Source: Sphaerulina vaccinii (taxonomy: Eukaryota > Ascomycota > Dothideomycetes > Mycosphaerellales > Mycosphaerellaceae). From it: a DNA stretch of 64,000 nt. A model generated the notes under the pieces. The model did no database searches, was not told where the DNA came from, and saw only the letters and a list, made by a program, of their open reading frames with translations. Made by a program: the position numbers and the translations under genes. Of the stretch, positions 20,899-31,225 are shown piece after piece (position 1 is the stretch's first letter; every line of letters begins with the position of its first letter). The stretch lies in contig JAKUDP010000003.1 in the NCBI GenBank assembly GCA_022570795.1, positions 2,046,001-2,110,000 of the forward strand, read 5' to 3'.

Positions 20899-21636
20899 AT
20901 GCGGCTTCTCAGAACAAATACGCTGGAACTCGAGCTCATTGAGGCATGGGGCGACCAGATCCCAAGCTATGCAATACTCTCTCATACTTGGTCGACAGAT
21001 ACAGAGTCTGAGGTCCTCTTTCACGATATTCGTCTAGGCACAGCTAAGCAGAAACCGGCATACACGAAAGTGCAGAGTGCCATCACACAGGCCTTATATG
21101 ATGGACACGAATACATTTGGATCGACACTTGCTGCATCGACAAGACTTCCAGTGCCGAGCTGACAGAAGCCATCAACTCTATGTACTCATACTACAAGAA
21201 AGCCCTTGTCTGCTATGTACATCTGGAGGACATTTCAAAACGCCAACTGGATTGGGAGACGCGTATGGCTGATGCCAAGTGGTTCACCCGTGGTTGGACA
21301 TTACAAGAACTGCTAGCACCGCCATCTGTCACATTCTTCTCGCAAGAGTGGAAAGCTCTTGGCAATCGGCACGACTTGAGCCACATCATCGAACCCATCA
21401 CGGGTATTAACGAGAGATACTTCACTTCCCGAAATGTCGAGAGTGCAAGCATAGCACGACGCATGTCTTGGGCAGCGAAGCGAAGGACCAGGGGATGGTG
21501 GGCGGGGGAGGAGGAGGGGAGGCGGTGGATCGCGAAGCTTCGCAAGGAATACCTGCGGCGGTCGACTGTCGAGGGGAGGGGGTGTGGCAGTGTGGTCTTT
21601 TCAGGTAAGTCGTGTGTTGGGAGAGGATGTTTTTAA
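20899..21636 (+). pseudogene. HET-domain (heterokaryon incompatibility) gene, internally deleted and truncated
   Basis: From the ATG at 20899 the frame reads MRLLRTNTLELELI, then IPSYAILSHTW, YIWIDTCCIDKTSSAELTEAINSM, WFTRGWTLQELLAPPSV and IARRMSWAAKRRTRG. These are the successive blocks of the HET domain of fungal non-self recognition proteins. The usual block after SWAA (acidic start, then GIF...YGEG) is missing: the frame jumps to EEEGRRWIAKLRKEYLRRST, which resembles the segment normally lying about 25 residues later. It then runs into a G/T-rich minisatellite and stops at 21636. GGTAAGT at 21605 could be a splice donor, so a repeat-filled intron cannot be excluded. HET proteins trigger growth arrest or cell death when unlike strains fuse; this copy looks inactive. 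Confidence 0.75.
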
Positions 21637-21945
21637 GTGTATGTTTTTTAGGAGTATGTTTTGGAAGAGGATGTTTCTATAGGTGTGTGTTCTGGGAGAG
21701 AATATTTTTTCAAGTGTATGTTTTGCGAGAGGATGTTTTTAAAAGAGTATATTCTAGGAGAGGACGTTTTGTTACTTATATGTTTTGCAAGAGCATGTTT
21801 TCTTAAGTATATGTTGGGAGAGGATGTTGTAGGAGAGTATGTTTTGGGGCAAGATGTTTGGGAGAGGATGTTTTTCCAAGTATCTGTTTTGGGAAGGATG
21901 TTTTAGGAAAGGATGTTTTAGGAGAGGATTTTTTAGGGGAGAAAC
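21612..21945 (+). repeat. degenerate minisatellite, about 31 bp unit
   Basis: Units of the form GAGAGGATGTTTTT followed by AAGTGTATGTTTTG recur about every 31-32 bases (starts near 21621, 21695, 21727, 21758, 21790 and 21818). The strand is strongly G/T-rich and almost lacks C. It begins inside the HET frame. Confidence 0.8.
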
Positions 21946-21999
21946 ATCCTATCCTTCTGAACTTTCTACTAACATTTTTCTAGATATAGGGAAAACTTC

Positions 22000-22470
22000 G
22001 CTAAACTCCAGAGGATCGTTCTAAGAAATAGAAAAACTCCTATCAATATTTGCAAGAAAGAGGAGAGCTCCCCAAACTCCTACGAATATTTCCAACCGGA
22101 CAGGAAATACTCCCCAAACTCCTATAAATATTTCTATACGAAGGGAAAACTCCCAAAACTCCCACGAACATTTCTACACAAAGGAAAACTCCCCCGAACC
22201 CTCCGCGGGATGCCGACCGACTGACTTTGTGCTCTCATGCATGAGATAGGCAGCCGAAGCCCAGGTGGAAGGTCTCACGGGTCGCTTGATCCACACGTGG
22301 ATCAGATTGGAACCTGAATTCCAGCGCGGTATCCCGGAACCTACGAGGCATACCACCCTCGCGGAGTTTCAACAGCAGCTCGAAACTCCTACGGATATTT
22401 CTATACAGAGGCAAAACTCCCGAACTCCCAAAACTCCTACGAAGGTTTCTACCAGACATGAAAAATTCCT
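22000..22470 (+). repeat. second degenerate minisatellite, about 42 bp unit, interrupted
   Basis: AAACTCCTACGAATATTTCTA followed by GGGAAAACTCCC-like sequence recurs near 22030, 22075, 22117 and 22155. After about 210 bases of unrelated sequence (22200-22380) it recurs near 22385 and 22432. The strand is A/C-rich, opposite in bias to the neighbouring minisatellite. Confidence 0.7.
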
Positions 22471-22524
22471 TGACCACAGAGTCCTCAGCATACGCCAAAG
22501 GAGGAATCAAGTCCGGGATAGGAA

Positions 22525-23010
22525 AATCTTGGGACCGTCCTCGTTTTCCAAGCCACGACTTCTTATCACGGCATCGCTATTATGCTTGGATGTACCGAGA
22601 ACCTCGAAGTCGCGCACGGCGTCATACATTGGACCAAGGAGCTCGACTATATCGATCACGTCAAGACGCAAGAATTGCACTCTTATTTCGAACCTACCGA
22701 GCCGGGCACTATGATCAAAGTCGCTGGCCATCGCGTTATAGTCCAAATGTCGAAAATCGTGGAACGCTCGAGGGTCGTTTATGATGTTGATATTGAGATT
22801 CAGCCTGAGTTGGGAGCCATGCAACCTCTGACTGCTAAGCACGTTGAGCCAAGAGCTGCGGGAGTGAAGGCGAAGAATAAGAATAATGATGATGGCAGTT
22901 CTGGATCAAGCCGAAGAGTTCTGTCGAAGATCTTTAATAACAAGTCTAGCGCTTCGCTTCCACCAAGTTATTCTGAGGCGGTGGCGTCGAGTTCGAAAAC
23001 TTCGGTGTAG
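22525..23010 (+). pseudogene. possible 3' exon of the decayed HET gene
   Basis: An open frame reads IAIMLGCTENLEVAHGVIHW, then SKIVERSRVVYDVDIEIQ, and ends in a Ser/Lys-rich tail (PPSYSEAVASSSKTSV) with TAG at 23010. It has the look of true coding sequence. No ATG with an adequate upstream exists unless translation starts at 22582. Its position just past the minisatellites suggests the C-terminal part of the HET gene, but it may be an independent small gene. Confidence 0.4.
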
Positions 23011-23478
23011 GCACATCGTCTCTTTTCCAAACTGAGGGAAATAACGATGTCACGGGAATATCTCGCCATACTATCTAAGTCTTTACAGGCCTTCATATGC
23101 TTACGAAGAGCGCTGACTGTCTGTGCCAACCTCGACATCCTGGTGCAGAACATGGAATAATCGGGCTTTCAGTATTCCCCGTCTGCATGTGAGGGACTGT
23201 AGAGACTATTAATCATCATATATCTCGTACAATAAATGATGACAAACCAACCCTATTCAAACCCTTCGCGTGACACTCTTTCCTCTGACAGGGCTACACA
23301 ATAACATTCCTCAACATCCCTCTGCAGCATTGCAACCCCACCAAGATAGCCCCGCCCACGTTCAGGTACCATATAGTGTTCATTGGTCAGTCTACGAACA
23401 TTGCGGAGCCACCACGTTCCTGAAGGATTCGAGCTGAGGAGCACATAAAACTTGCATAATGAACTACACAAGATCTGA
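23011..23478. other. intergenic
   Basis: No coding or RNA feature was recognised. Confidence 0.45.
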
Positions 23479-23486
23479 TATATAAG
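23479..23486 (+). promoter_or_regulatory. TATA-box candidate of the alpha/beta hydrolase gene
   Basis: TATATAAG lies 86 bases before the ATG at 23565. Confidence 0.5.
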
Positions 23487-23564
23487 CACAGCATACCACT
23501 CTTCCACCTCTCATTCCCACATACCACAAGTCTTGTCACCAACTCATCCACAAGTACAATCATC

Positions 23565-24718
23565 ATGGCCACCTACACTTCCCCAGGCCGTCTCGGCAAC
23601 TCCTCCCTCTGTCTCTCAACAGATCCACGAACCCATCCATCCCTCAAAAGTACATTAGACGCCATGGGCATTGGCGCAAATGCTACACAAGGTATTCCCC
23701 CAGAAGCCGTCAACCTCGAAATCATGAAACTCATCTGTGAGCAAACCAACGCTATGATAACTGGAATGCATGAATCTGCAGATTATTCTGTTCCTGGAGA
23801 TGAGAAGGAAGGGGAAATTGAGGAAAGTGTGATTGAGATTGAGGGAGTAGATGGGAATGTGGTGAAACTGTATGTGACGCGGCCGAAAGGTGTAGAGGGG
23901 AAGTTGCCGGGGGTGGTTTATATTCATGGTATGTATAACATTCTACTCCTTCTGATGACTGATGTGTGTTGACGAGTGAGTCAATAGGTGGAGGCATGAC
24001 CATCGTCCCTACAAAGAATAAAGGACACGATCGCTGGTGCAAGTCCCTCGCCCTCCAAGGTTTGATCGTAATAATGATCGACTTCCGCAACGCTTGGACT
24101 CCAGAAAAGCACAATCCCTTCCCAGCAGGTCTGAACGATTGCGTTGCCGGAGTGAAATGGGTTGCAGCCCACAAAGCCGAACTCGGAATCACAGATAAAT
24201 TCATCATAGAAGGCGAGTCCGGAGGCGCGAATTTATCTCTCGCGCTCGCAATAAAAGCCAACAGAGAAGGTTGGATCCAAGAAATCGCAGGCGTATACGG
24301 ACTAGTACCATATATCAGTGGCGGATACGGTTGGTCCTACGATCGAAAAATGGCCGAACTTCCTTCCATGCTCGAAAACGACGAATATTTCCTCAATAGT
24401 TCCATGCAAGCTGCCATGGCTTGGTACTATTCTCCTGGGAAAGGTGAGTTGGAAGATCCTCTGGCTTGGCCGTACCATGCTTCGGAGGGGGATTTGAAGG
24501 GACTTCCGCCGCATGCTATTAGTGTGGATGAGCTAGATCCGTTGAAGAGTGAGGGGATTGCGTATTATCATAAGTTGACCAAGGCGGGTGTGGAGGCGAC
24601 TTGTGAGATCAATCTTGGAGTTACACATGGTGCGGCGTTGATCTTCCGGAAAGCGTTGCCGGCGAATGCGAGAAAGGTTGTTGGGATGATCGCAACTTTT
24701 GCTAAGAGTTTGCAGTAG
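23565..24718 (+). CDS. alpha/beta hydrolase, HSL-type esterase
   Basis: Two exons (23565-23928, 23988-24718; 59 nt intron) give 364 aa. The oxyanion motif HGGGM is formed exactly across the splice junction. The nucleophile lies in GESGGAN. The probable acid is in ISVDELDPLKSEG and the probable histidine in LGVTHGAAL. This order fits the hormone-sensitive-lipase (family IV) group of esterases. It acts on short acyl or acetyl esters, perhaps of secondary metabolites, with no signal peptide, so probably in the cytosol. The stop lies only 6 bases from the stop of the convergent bZIP-like gene, so their transcripts must overlap. Confidence 0.88.
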
Positions 24719-24724
24719 ATCGTA

Positions 24725-25390
24725 TCACCCAAATGGCTGTGGTCGGAACAAGAATCCCCACTTCTCTTGAAACCCTGGTTCGATATGCCAACCCCTCGGA
24801 TTCCAAGACTCGTAGCCTGGTTGAATAGTGAAGCTCGGCATATTGAATATGTCATTCAAGAAGTCTTCTTGGTCGATGAAGCCCTGGGCCGCGATGATCA
24901 AATTGTCGCGCATCTTGGGAAATGGCCATCTGTCGATGAAGCCCGGATGAGGAACCGTGAGCTGTAAAGTCGTAGGACGAAGCATTGCCGGTATCTGGGG
25001 CCCAGGGTCCTTGGACAGAGACGATATCTTATGCTCGCTGCATTTCAGACCTTGCAGTTCGCCGTTGCGCCAGAGAGCGAAGTATAGGCTGATGGGTATA
25101 GGGTATATCGACAAGGTGGAGTGGTAGGCGGTGAAGTACTCGGGCAAGTGGTAGTCGTCTTCAGCAGGAGTGTTTGAGCTGACCGCATCTCGACTTGAAG
25201 TGATTCCTAAGAGTCCAAGACTTGTCGACTCGGAGCTTTTGACCAATGCTGACGAAGCATCACTAGTTCGTGCTTCTGCTAGTCGTTTCCGGCGGTTCCG
25301 CTGAGCAAGACGATCTTGTATCTTCTTTCTCTCCCTCGGATCAGTAACATTGTGCCAGTCGTCGGCGTCTGGATTGTCTGCAGAGCTCAT
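24725..25390 (-). CDS. bZIP-type transcription factor with DUF3425-like C-terminus
   Basis: Single exon, 221 aa from the ATG at 25390. DDWHNVTDPRERKKIQDRLAQRNRRKR is the basic region typical of a fungal bZIP group (N-x7-R type: RLAQRNRRKR). No clear leucine zipper follows, which is common in the group. The C-terminal half (LPRPTTLQLTVPHP-like block, then HPGFIDRWPFPKMRDNLI) matches the DUF3425 domain. It is probably a nuclear regulator; targets are unknown. The frame continues upstream to 25681 without a convincing start. It converges on the hydrolase with 6 bases between stops. Confidence 0.82.
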   Translation of the reverse strand: MSSADNPDADDWHNVTDPRERKKIQDRLAQRNRRKRLAEARTSDASSALVKSSESTSLGLLGITSSRDAVSSNTPAEDDYHLPEYFTAYHSTLSIYPIPISLYFALWRNGELQGLKCSEHKISSLSKDPGPQIPAMLRPTTLQLTVPHPGFIDRWPFPKMRDNLIIAAQGFIDQEDFLNDIFNMPSFTIQPGYESWNPRGWHIEPGFQEKWGFLFRPQPFG

Positions 25391-25749
25391 GATGGTTCGT
25401 TCTTCACTGATGTTGGCAATAGTTCCTCTGGTGAAGATACGTAAGCTGAAATTGCGCCAACAGGTAAGCAGCCAAGGTCGTATTCTTGGCCTCGTCACAA
25501 GGCTGTGAGTTTGCCCACAAGGGTTCCCTGGTTTTGTTTGTAATTCCCACCTAGTACCCCCTCCAACGTCCCCCTCAAGGCTTTGGTGTATCCAATGCAT
25601 GCAACTACTTTGGCTCAGGCAGACCAGTCTCAGTCGCCTCAAGAAGCGAGTAGTGATATTCGTCCGTGGCTCCTCGATCACTGTGACATAGCAGATGCTC
25701 CTGACAATTTCAAGCTGCTCCCACCTATTACCCCCTCCATCGTCCCCAA
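25391..25749. other. promoter region of the bZIP-like gene
   Basis: The spacer between two minus-strand genes carries near-repeats of CACCTA.TACCCCCTCCA (about 25549-25566 and 25721-25740), a possible pair of regulatory or duplicated C-rich sites. Confidence 0.4.
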
Positions 25750-26523
25750 CTACACCTGCCCGTTACTCCTCGTGCTCGGCATCCTCGCTGGATCTGGCTT
25801 TCCACCCTGTATAGCCCGCAACTGATCCTCGCTCTTTCTCACAGCCTGCATACTCTTCCTCGCTCTCTCCCTACCATCTTCAACCTCCAAGTTCGGATCA
25901 TCCTTATGCATCTCCTCACATCTTCGCTTCAAATCTTCACAGAACTCCATAACCCTCTCCTGAAAGTCCCTCTCATGCTTCTTCTTCCAGTTCTTCGAGG
26001 CAAAGCCAGCGAAAGTAATCCAGGTTCGATACACACATGCATCATTCCCTTTCTCCTCGATCTCGTTCACTCTTTCACTTTTGATCACGAAGCTTGGGAT
26101 GAGGTAGTTTGCGTTGTCGCTCACCCATCTTATACGCGTGACATTGCCGCCTGCTGCATGGCTTGGTCTCCCGTCGTTCTTGTGCTTTAGAGGTTCGAGA
26201 TGCATGCAAACCTCTTTACTCTTCACCCTCACTTCCTGATTGACTTGCATGGTAACAGTCATGAAAGTTCCCTGTTCGAGGCGCAAGTTTCGGCTATGAG
26301 CCTGAGGATGTTTAGTGATGAGGACATCTGGGTTGAACGTATTCCAGTCGCGCCATGAATGGAGGTCCAAGAGAGCTTCATAAGGATATTGCGGTGGAGT
26401 ATTGATGGGAATCTCAGCGTAGACGCTCCATCTGCCTCCGTCGGGGATTGTCGGTGTCGCGCGAGGTCCTGTGTTGGCGTTGGAGCGGAACTGATGGTCG
26501 GTGTATGCTGCGCCGGGTGCCAT
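25750..26523 (-). CDS. SRPBCC (START-like) ligand-binding domain protein
   Basis: Single exon, 257 aa. SVYAEIPINTPPQYPYEALLDLHSWRDWNTFNPDV is the typical first strand and helices of the polyketide-cyclase/dehydrase SRPBCC fold. MQVNQEVRVKSKEVC and VYRTWITFAG supply later strands. A charged C-terminal helix (DFQERVMEFCEDLKRRCEEM) closes the fold, and a disordered tail follows. Such proteins bind hydrophobic ligands in a deep cavity. No signal peptide is visible and the ligand is unknown. Coding-strand composition is C/A-rich in the 5' half and G/A-rich in the 3' half. Confidence 0.75.
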   Translation of the reverse strand: MAPGAAYTDHQFRSNANTGPRATPTIPDGGRWSVYAEIPINTPPQYPYEALLDLHSWRDWNTFNPDVLITKHPQAHSRNLRLEQGTFMTVTMQVNQEVRVKSKEVCMHLEPLKHKNDGRPSHAAGGNVTRIRWVSDNANYLIPSFVIKSERVNEIEEKGNDACVYRTWITFAGFASKNWKKKHERDFQERVMEFCEDLKRRCEEMHKDDPNLEVEDGRERARKSMQAVRKSEDQLRAIQGGKPDPARMPSTRSNGQV

Positions 26524-26908
26524 CTCTCTTTCCTATTTTAATATGTGGTAGGTGAATCAATATATCGTCTGTCGCACGGTTGAGGTGGTCGTCGTCGCGG
26601 AAAGCCACGTATTAGATATTACAGTATTATATGTAAGTGGCGCTCGTGAGGTCGTGGTCGTGAGGAGGATAGATGAGGTCTGTTATGTACTTCCGCCGTA
26701 AGGCTCTGGTAAAAGGTTGAAGATCGCAATATGAAGCTCAGCTAAAGAGCTTCTCTTCGGATGCCCTGGATCCACTTTCACATGACACATCTTGGCAGTG
26801 TTCGGCGCGACTTCTGCGAGAATACGTGCGTGACGCGTTTGTTTATCACGTCAAGACACCGACGACATGGATACAGCACCTCAAGGATAACGAGACGAAC
26901 TCGCCGCC
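26524..26908. other. divergent promoter region
   Basis: This spacer lies between the SRPBCC gene (minus) and CDC23 (plus). No other feature was seen. Confidence 0.5.
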
Positions 26909-28915
26909 ATGGTCTCCAGTGACCAGATAGCTGAGCTGTCAGCACGACTGCAAGAGTCCATCGTGGCTTGCAACGAAAGATGCCTGTACTTCGCAGCACA
27001 ATGGTCGGCGGAAATGCTGAACTCCTTCGAGCACTCGACAGACTTGTTTGAAGACGATGGATCTGATACAGAAATCGACGAAGATGGTGATGAACCAGCC
27101 ACTCCAACATTCTTCAAGAAGGACGCGAAAGAGAGACGACGAGAAGCGAAAGAACTGCCTCAGTATCTGATGGCGAAGTCCTTCTTCGATTGCCGTGAGT
27201 TTGATCGATGTGCAGCTGTCTTTTTGCCCAGCCAGATACCACACGCCACTCCAGGATATGAGACGATTGCTCCATCAGACGTGCATACAATACCGAAAGA
27301 TAATCGCCTACCACTCACAACACCTCGCAACAATCCGGGCCAGAAACTGAAGCGTCCGCCACCTCCTGCAGCGCCCAAAAATCTCAGTCAGAAGTCACTG
27401 TTCCTCGCACTCTATGCCCGATATCTATCAGGCGAGAAGCGGAAGAACGAAGAATCCGAGACCATTCTCGGGCCGAATGATGGCCCTTCGACTGTCAACA
27501 AGGAGGTCTCTGGTATTGCAGCGATTCTGGACGAATACTTCGACGCTAGAGGTGGTCTCGAGAACCTCGCGAACTCTGAAGGCTGGCTGGACTACCTCTA
27601 TGGCATCATCTTGATCAAGTCCAGATCAGAGAGGCTTGCGATGCAGTGGTTGCTGAGGAGTGTCAATTTGAACCCATGGAATTGGTCCGCATGGCTGGAG
27701 CTGGCTTCACTCATAGAGGAAGTCGCAGACCTGGACGACCAATTCAAGACCAATCTTCCCAAGAGTGTCATGTCCTACATCTTCATAATCCACTGCAACC
27801 AAGAGCTCTTCCAACAGGACCAAACAACCTTCACATTACTGGAACAAATGCTCAGCATCTTTCCACGCTCAGCTTTCTTGACTCAACAAAAGGCACTCCT
27901 GCTCTACCACGCCCGCGACTATGACGGTGCAGCGAGTGTCTTCGAGGACCTAGTGCGCCGCTTCCCTCATCGTCTGGATGCCATGGAGATATATAGCAAC
28001 CTTCTCTTTGTCATGAACAATAGACCTCGACTGGCGACACTGGCTGCAATGGCAAGCGACACCGACAAGTTCAGGCCTGAGACGAACTGCATTCTCGGCA
28101 ACTACTATAGCTTGATTGGCGAGCATGAGAAGTCCGTCCTCCATTTCAGACGCGCTTTAGCTCTTGATCGCAACTGCCAAGAGGCATGGACACTAATGGG
28201 CCACGAATACATCGAACTCAAAAACACACAAGCTGCTATCGAGTCTTATCGACGAGCTGTTGACACCAACCGTAAGGACCATCGTGCATGGTATGGACTC
28301 GGCCAGGGTTACGAAATGTTGGAATGTCACAGCTACAGTCTTTTCTACTATAGGCGAGCGGCGACTTTACAGCCACTCGACCCGAAGATGTGGGCCGCTC
28401 TTGGACATGCATACTCGAGATGCGATAAGAGCGTGAACGCTATTCAGTCTTTCAAGCGCGCATTGATGACGGGCGCACAACTCAATGAAGACTCATTCGG
28501 CAACGACCCACTTGCTCAGGCAGTTGGTGGTGCATTGGATCCTGGCATCCTGTACGAGATCGCATTGTTGAATGAGAAACAGGAGGAGTATGATGAAGCT
28601 GCTGCGTATATGGAACTTTGTCTTGCGCAGGAAGAGGGCGCAGAAGATGGCGACGAAGGCCTCGGTGTTACGCAGATCACGAGTAGGGCGAGACTTTGGT
28701 TGGCGAGATACAGTCATACTTATGGTGATTGGCAACGCTGCATGGAGCTTGCGAACGAGTTGTGCCAAGATGGAGTCGAAGTGGAGGAGGCCAAGGCGTT
28801 AGTCAAGGACGTACGAGCTCGTATGCAAGTGGGGATGGAGACTGGAGAACATGAACGAAGCTTTGCACGAGACGATGATGGGAGACGATTCAGTCGAAGG
28901 TCGGAAGAGCTCTGA
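26909..28915 (+). CDS. CDC23: anaphase-promoting complex subunit 8 (Cdc23)
   Basis: Single exon, 668 aa, ATG in good context (GCCGCCATGG). The N-terminal APC8 region (ELSARLQESIVACNERCLYFAAQWSAEML) is followed by KSFFDCREFDRCAAVF. From about residue 230 there are TPR repeats, e.g. WLLRSVNLNPWNWSAWLELA, NYYSLIGEHEKSVLHFRRAL, LMGHEYIELKNTQAAIESYRRA and FYYRRAATLQPLDPKMWAALG. Length and repeat order fit Cdc23/APC8, a scaffold TPR subunit of the ubiquitin ligase that drives anaphase and mitotic exit. An acidic, disordered insert at about 47-80 is normal for fungi. The C-terminal tail is Arg/Asp-rich. A short piece of its 3' end recurs about 158 bases downstream. Confidence 0.94.
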   Translation: MVSSDQIAELSARLQESIVACNERCLYFAAQWSAEMLNSFEHSTDLFEDDGSDTEIDEDGDEPATPTFFKKDAKERRREAKELPQYLMAKSFFDCREFDRCAAVFLPSQIPHATPGYETIAPSDVHTIPKDNRLPLTTPRNNPGQKLKRPPPPAAPKNLSQKSLFLALYARYLSGEKRKNEESETILGPNDGPSTVNKEVSGIAAILDEYFDARGGLENLANSEGWLDYLYGIILIKSRSERLAMQWLLRSVNLNPWNWSAWLELASLIEEVADLDDQFKTNLPKSVMSYIFIIHCNQELFQQDQTTFTLLEQMLSIFPRSAFLTQQKALLLYHARDYDGAASVFEDLVRRFPHRLDAMEIYSNLLFVMNNRPRLATLAAMASDTDKFRPETNCILGNYYSLIGEHEKSVLHFRRALALDRNCQEAWTLMGHEYIELKNTQAAIESYRRAVDTNRKDHRAWYGLGQGYEMLECHSYSLFYYRRAATLQPLDPKMWAALGHAYSRCDKSVNAIQSFKRALMTGAQLNEDSFGNDPLAQAVGGALDPGILYEIALLNEKQEEYDEAAAYMELCLAQEEGAEDGDEGLGVTQITSRARLWLARYSHTYGDWQRCMELANELCQDGVEVEEAKALVKDVRARMQVGMETGEHERSFARDDDGRRFSRRSEEL

Positions 28916-29274
28916 ACTTGTGCAGGGGAAATGAAGGAGTGCACTAAGTGGCTGTATCCTGAATGACAGAATTTACTACGCAGGCCCCCTCTCTGGATCT
29001 TTCTCAGCGCTTGGGTGCAAGAAGGGCAGAGAGTGCAGAGCGACGTTTCAGCAGAACGTCAGAAGAGCTCTGTCTCCAGACTTTGCAACACCAACCAACA
29101 TATACCAGGCAGGAAGTACCGGCATATTGCAGGGAACAGATAAGAAACAAGGACGAACTACAACCATAGCTGACTAAGCTTGCATGATACCCAACATTAC
29201 ACTTCGAACCTGCAGCTTTCAATCCCACATTGCTGGAATTGCCTAGTACGTATACCGTCCTCGGATATATCAAG
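28916..29274. other. spacer with partial copy of the CDC23 3' end
   Basis: 29042-29072 repeats 28884-28914 with 26 of 31 bases identical (GACG.TTCAG..GAA.GTC.GAAGAGCTCTG). No gene was seen. Confidence 0.6.
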
Positions 29275-30272
29275 ATGACTTCGCGCCCATTCGACCTCTC
29301 CCTCGGCCTCGAAGGCACTCACGTCCTAATCACAGGCGGCTGCGGCCTGATCGGAAAGGTCGTGACCGAAGCCTTCCTGGCAGCCGGAGCCAATGTATCT
29401 GTACTGGACCTCCCGGAAGCTATCGCGAACAGACAACATTATGGCCTAGGAAGACAGAACTCCATACTCTTCGTTCCAGTTGACATCTCACAACCTGATT
29501 CTGTCAGTTCTGCTTTCGTCAGAGCAGAGAATGGCTTCGGAGCAGTGGAATGTTGTATTGCGCTTGCTGGGATGGATTTGAGTGTTCTTAAGCAAACGGA
29601 GAGTATTTGTGATATGGATCCTAAAGTACGCCCGAACCACTTTCCACAAGCGCAGCGAGTCACCAACATTGTTTATTAATGCGAGTCACAGATTTGGCAA
29701 CATGTCTTCAACACCAACATAAATGGTACTTTCCTGACAGCTCAACGTTGGCTGAGAGGAATTCGATCTGCGTTGAAAGACCCTATTGCTGCTTCCAATT
29801 TGAGGAATGTTGGGCTTATTATTATGGGAAGTGAGAGTGGGAAGTTCGGAGTTAGGACGCAGGCTGCTTATTCTGCGGGGAAGAGTGCTGTGCAGTATGG
29901 ACTTTTGCAAAGTTTGGCGAAGGATGTTCCGAAGATATATCTCAAGGCGAGAGTTAATGGTGTTGCTCCTGGGGCTGTTGATACAACGAGATTCAAGGAT
30001 GAGTGTGAGAGGTATGGGTCGCAGTGGGAATATGAAGAGTGTGAGGCTACAGTTGGAATGGCAAAGGCTGTGCCACCGGAAGATGTTGCAAAGACTTGCT
30101 TGTTTCTGGCGAGTGAGAAGTGGAGTGGGAGTACGCATGGGCAGCTCTTACATGTCGGTAAGTGGGTTGCTGAGGCCATGGGTGTCGGGTGTCTGCTAAC
30201 ATGGTTCAAGATGGTGGCAAGATGGGTACTATGGTGTGGCAGCCTGGGGAGGCGGCCAGCAGACGTGATTGA
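29275..30272 (+). CDS. short-chain dehydrogenase/reductase
   Basis: Three exons (29275-29625, 29692-30157, 30211-30272) give 292 aa. The Rossmann opening is LITGGCGLIGKVVTEAF. The acidic residue after strand 2 (VLDLP) suggests NAD. ALAGMD stands where NAG is usual. The catalytic serine is in MGSESG, and tyrosine and lysine in YSAGKSA. RVNGVAPGAVDT and the terminal DGG of the SDR fold follow. The last junction was placed to form HVDGGKMGTM, which is conserved. The substrate is unknown. The stop is 953 bases before the flavin oxidase gene. Confidence 0.85.
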
Positions 30273-31225
30273 GTACTCATATGTGCTCACTATGACAAGC
30301 GCCTCAGCACGTGGCGGCTGCCACTACCCTGTCGCGGCGTTGAATCCTAATTCCCGACCATAAGCACTATACGGCCGTAGTGCTTCCGACGACCACTCTC
30401 ACAACACACCTTGTCTTTCGACATCATGAAAATGTGGCCAAGCCATGAGCATCTTGACTACAAACCCCCATGAAGCCGGCAGATGCGTGTGCCTCAGATG
30501 ATGCCGGCTTTCCCGAGGGTTGCGCTGGGTTGTCAGCCTCTTCTCGCACGGTTGCGATATCGCCAACCACAACACAAATTCAATGCGCATAAGTACTTCC
30601 GGGAACATTCCAAGCCTTATGACTACTTATTCAAGCCACAGTACCTTGGGCATAGCCCATCCTAGCACTTTAGCCCTGCTGAATTCCGTCATGCGACCAG
30701 GTACGTCCAGGTTGCGGACTTCCACTCCTCGCAACAACAAATGCGGCATCAGTAAGCGAACCGGGGTAATACTCAAACCATGAAACCAGGAAGGCACTGA
30801 AGCCGATCACTAACTAATGTTCACAAACAAACCGATGAAACGAACAGAACAGAACCACATGAGGGACATACATTGAAATAAAGCTCACGCCAGACTCCTT
30901 CTAGTGCATGCAGAAACTTCGGCACGTGGGATTCTATAATGAGTGTCTCGGCAAACCTCGTGTCCGACTTTACGGTTTACATAGTGTTGACGAATCGACA
31001 AGTAGTACGAAAACGAGACATGGGAACTGACCGCGGTCGGTTGTCTGCATCCTGGGGTATGCGGATGCGGATGCTGTGCTATGTATACATACATGCCTGG
31101 TAGTGCGACTTGGTAGTCTCACGACGAAGCACATGTAAGCCAGGCGTTGGTCCTCATCAGGGCGTGGTTCTTGAGGTCGATTTGGCTCTCAATTACCTAC
31201 AGACAATCGATCATCAACTCCGAAG
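30273..31225. other. intergenic, about 0.95 kb
   Basis: No gene, RNA or repeat was recognised on either strand. Confidence 0.45.
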
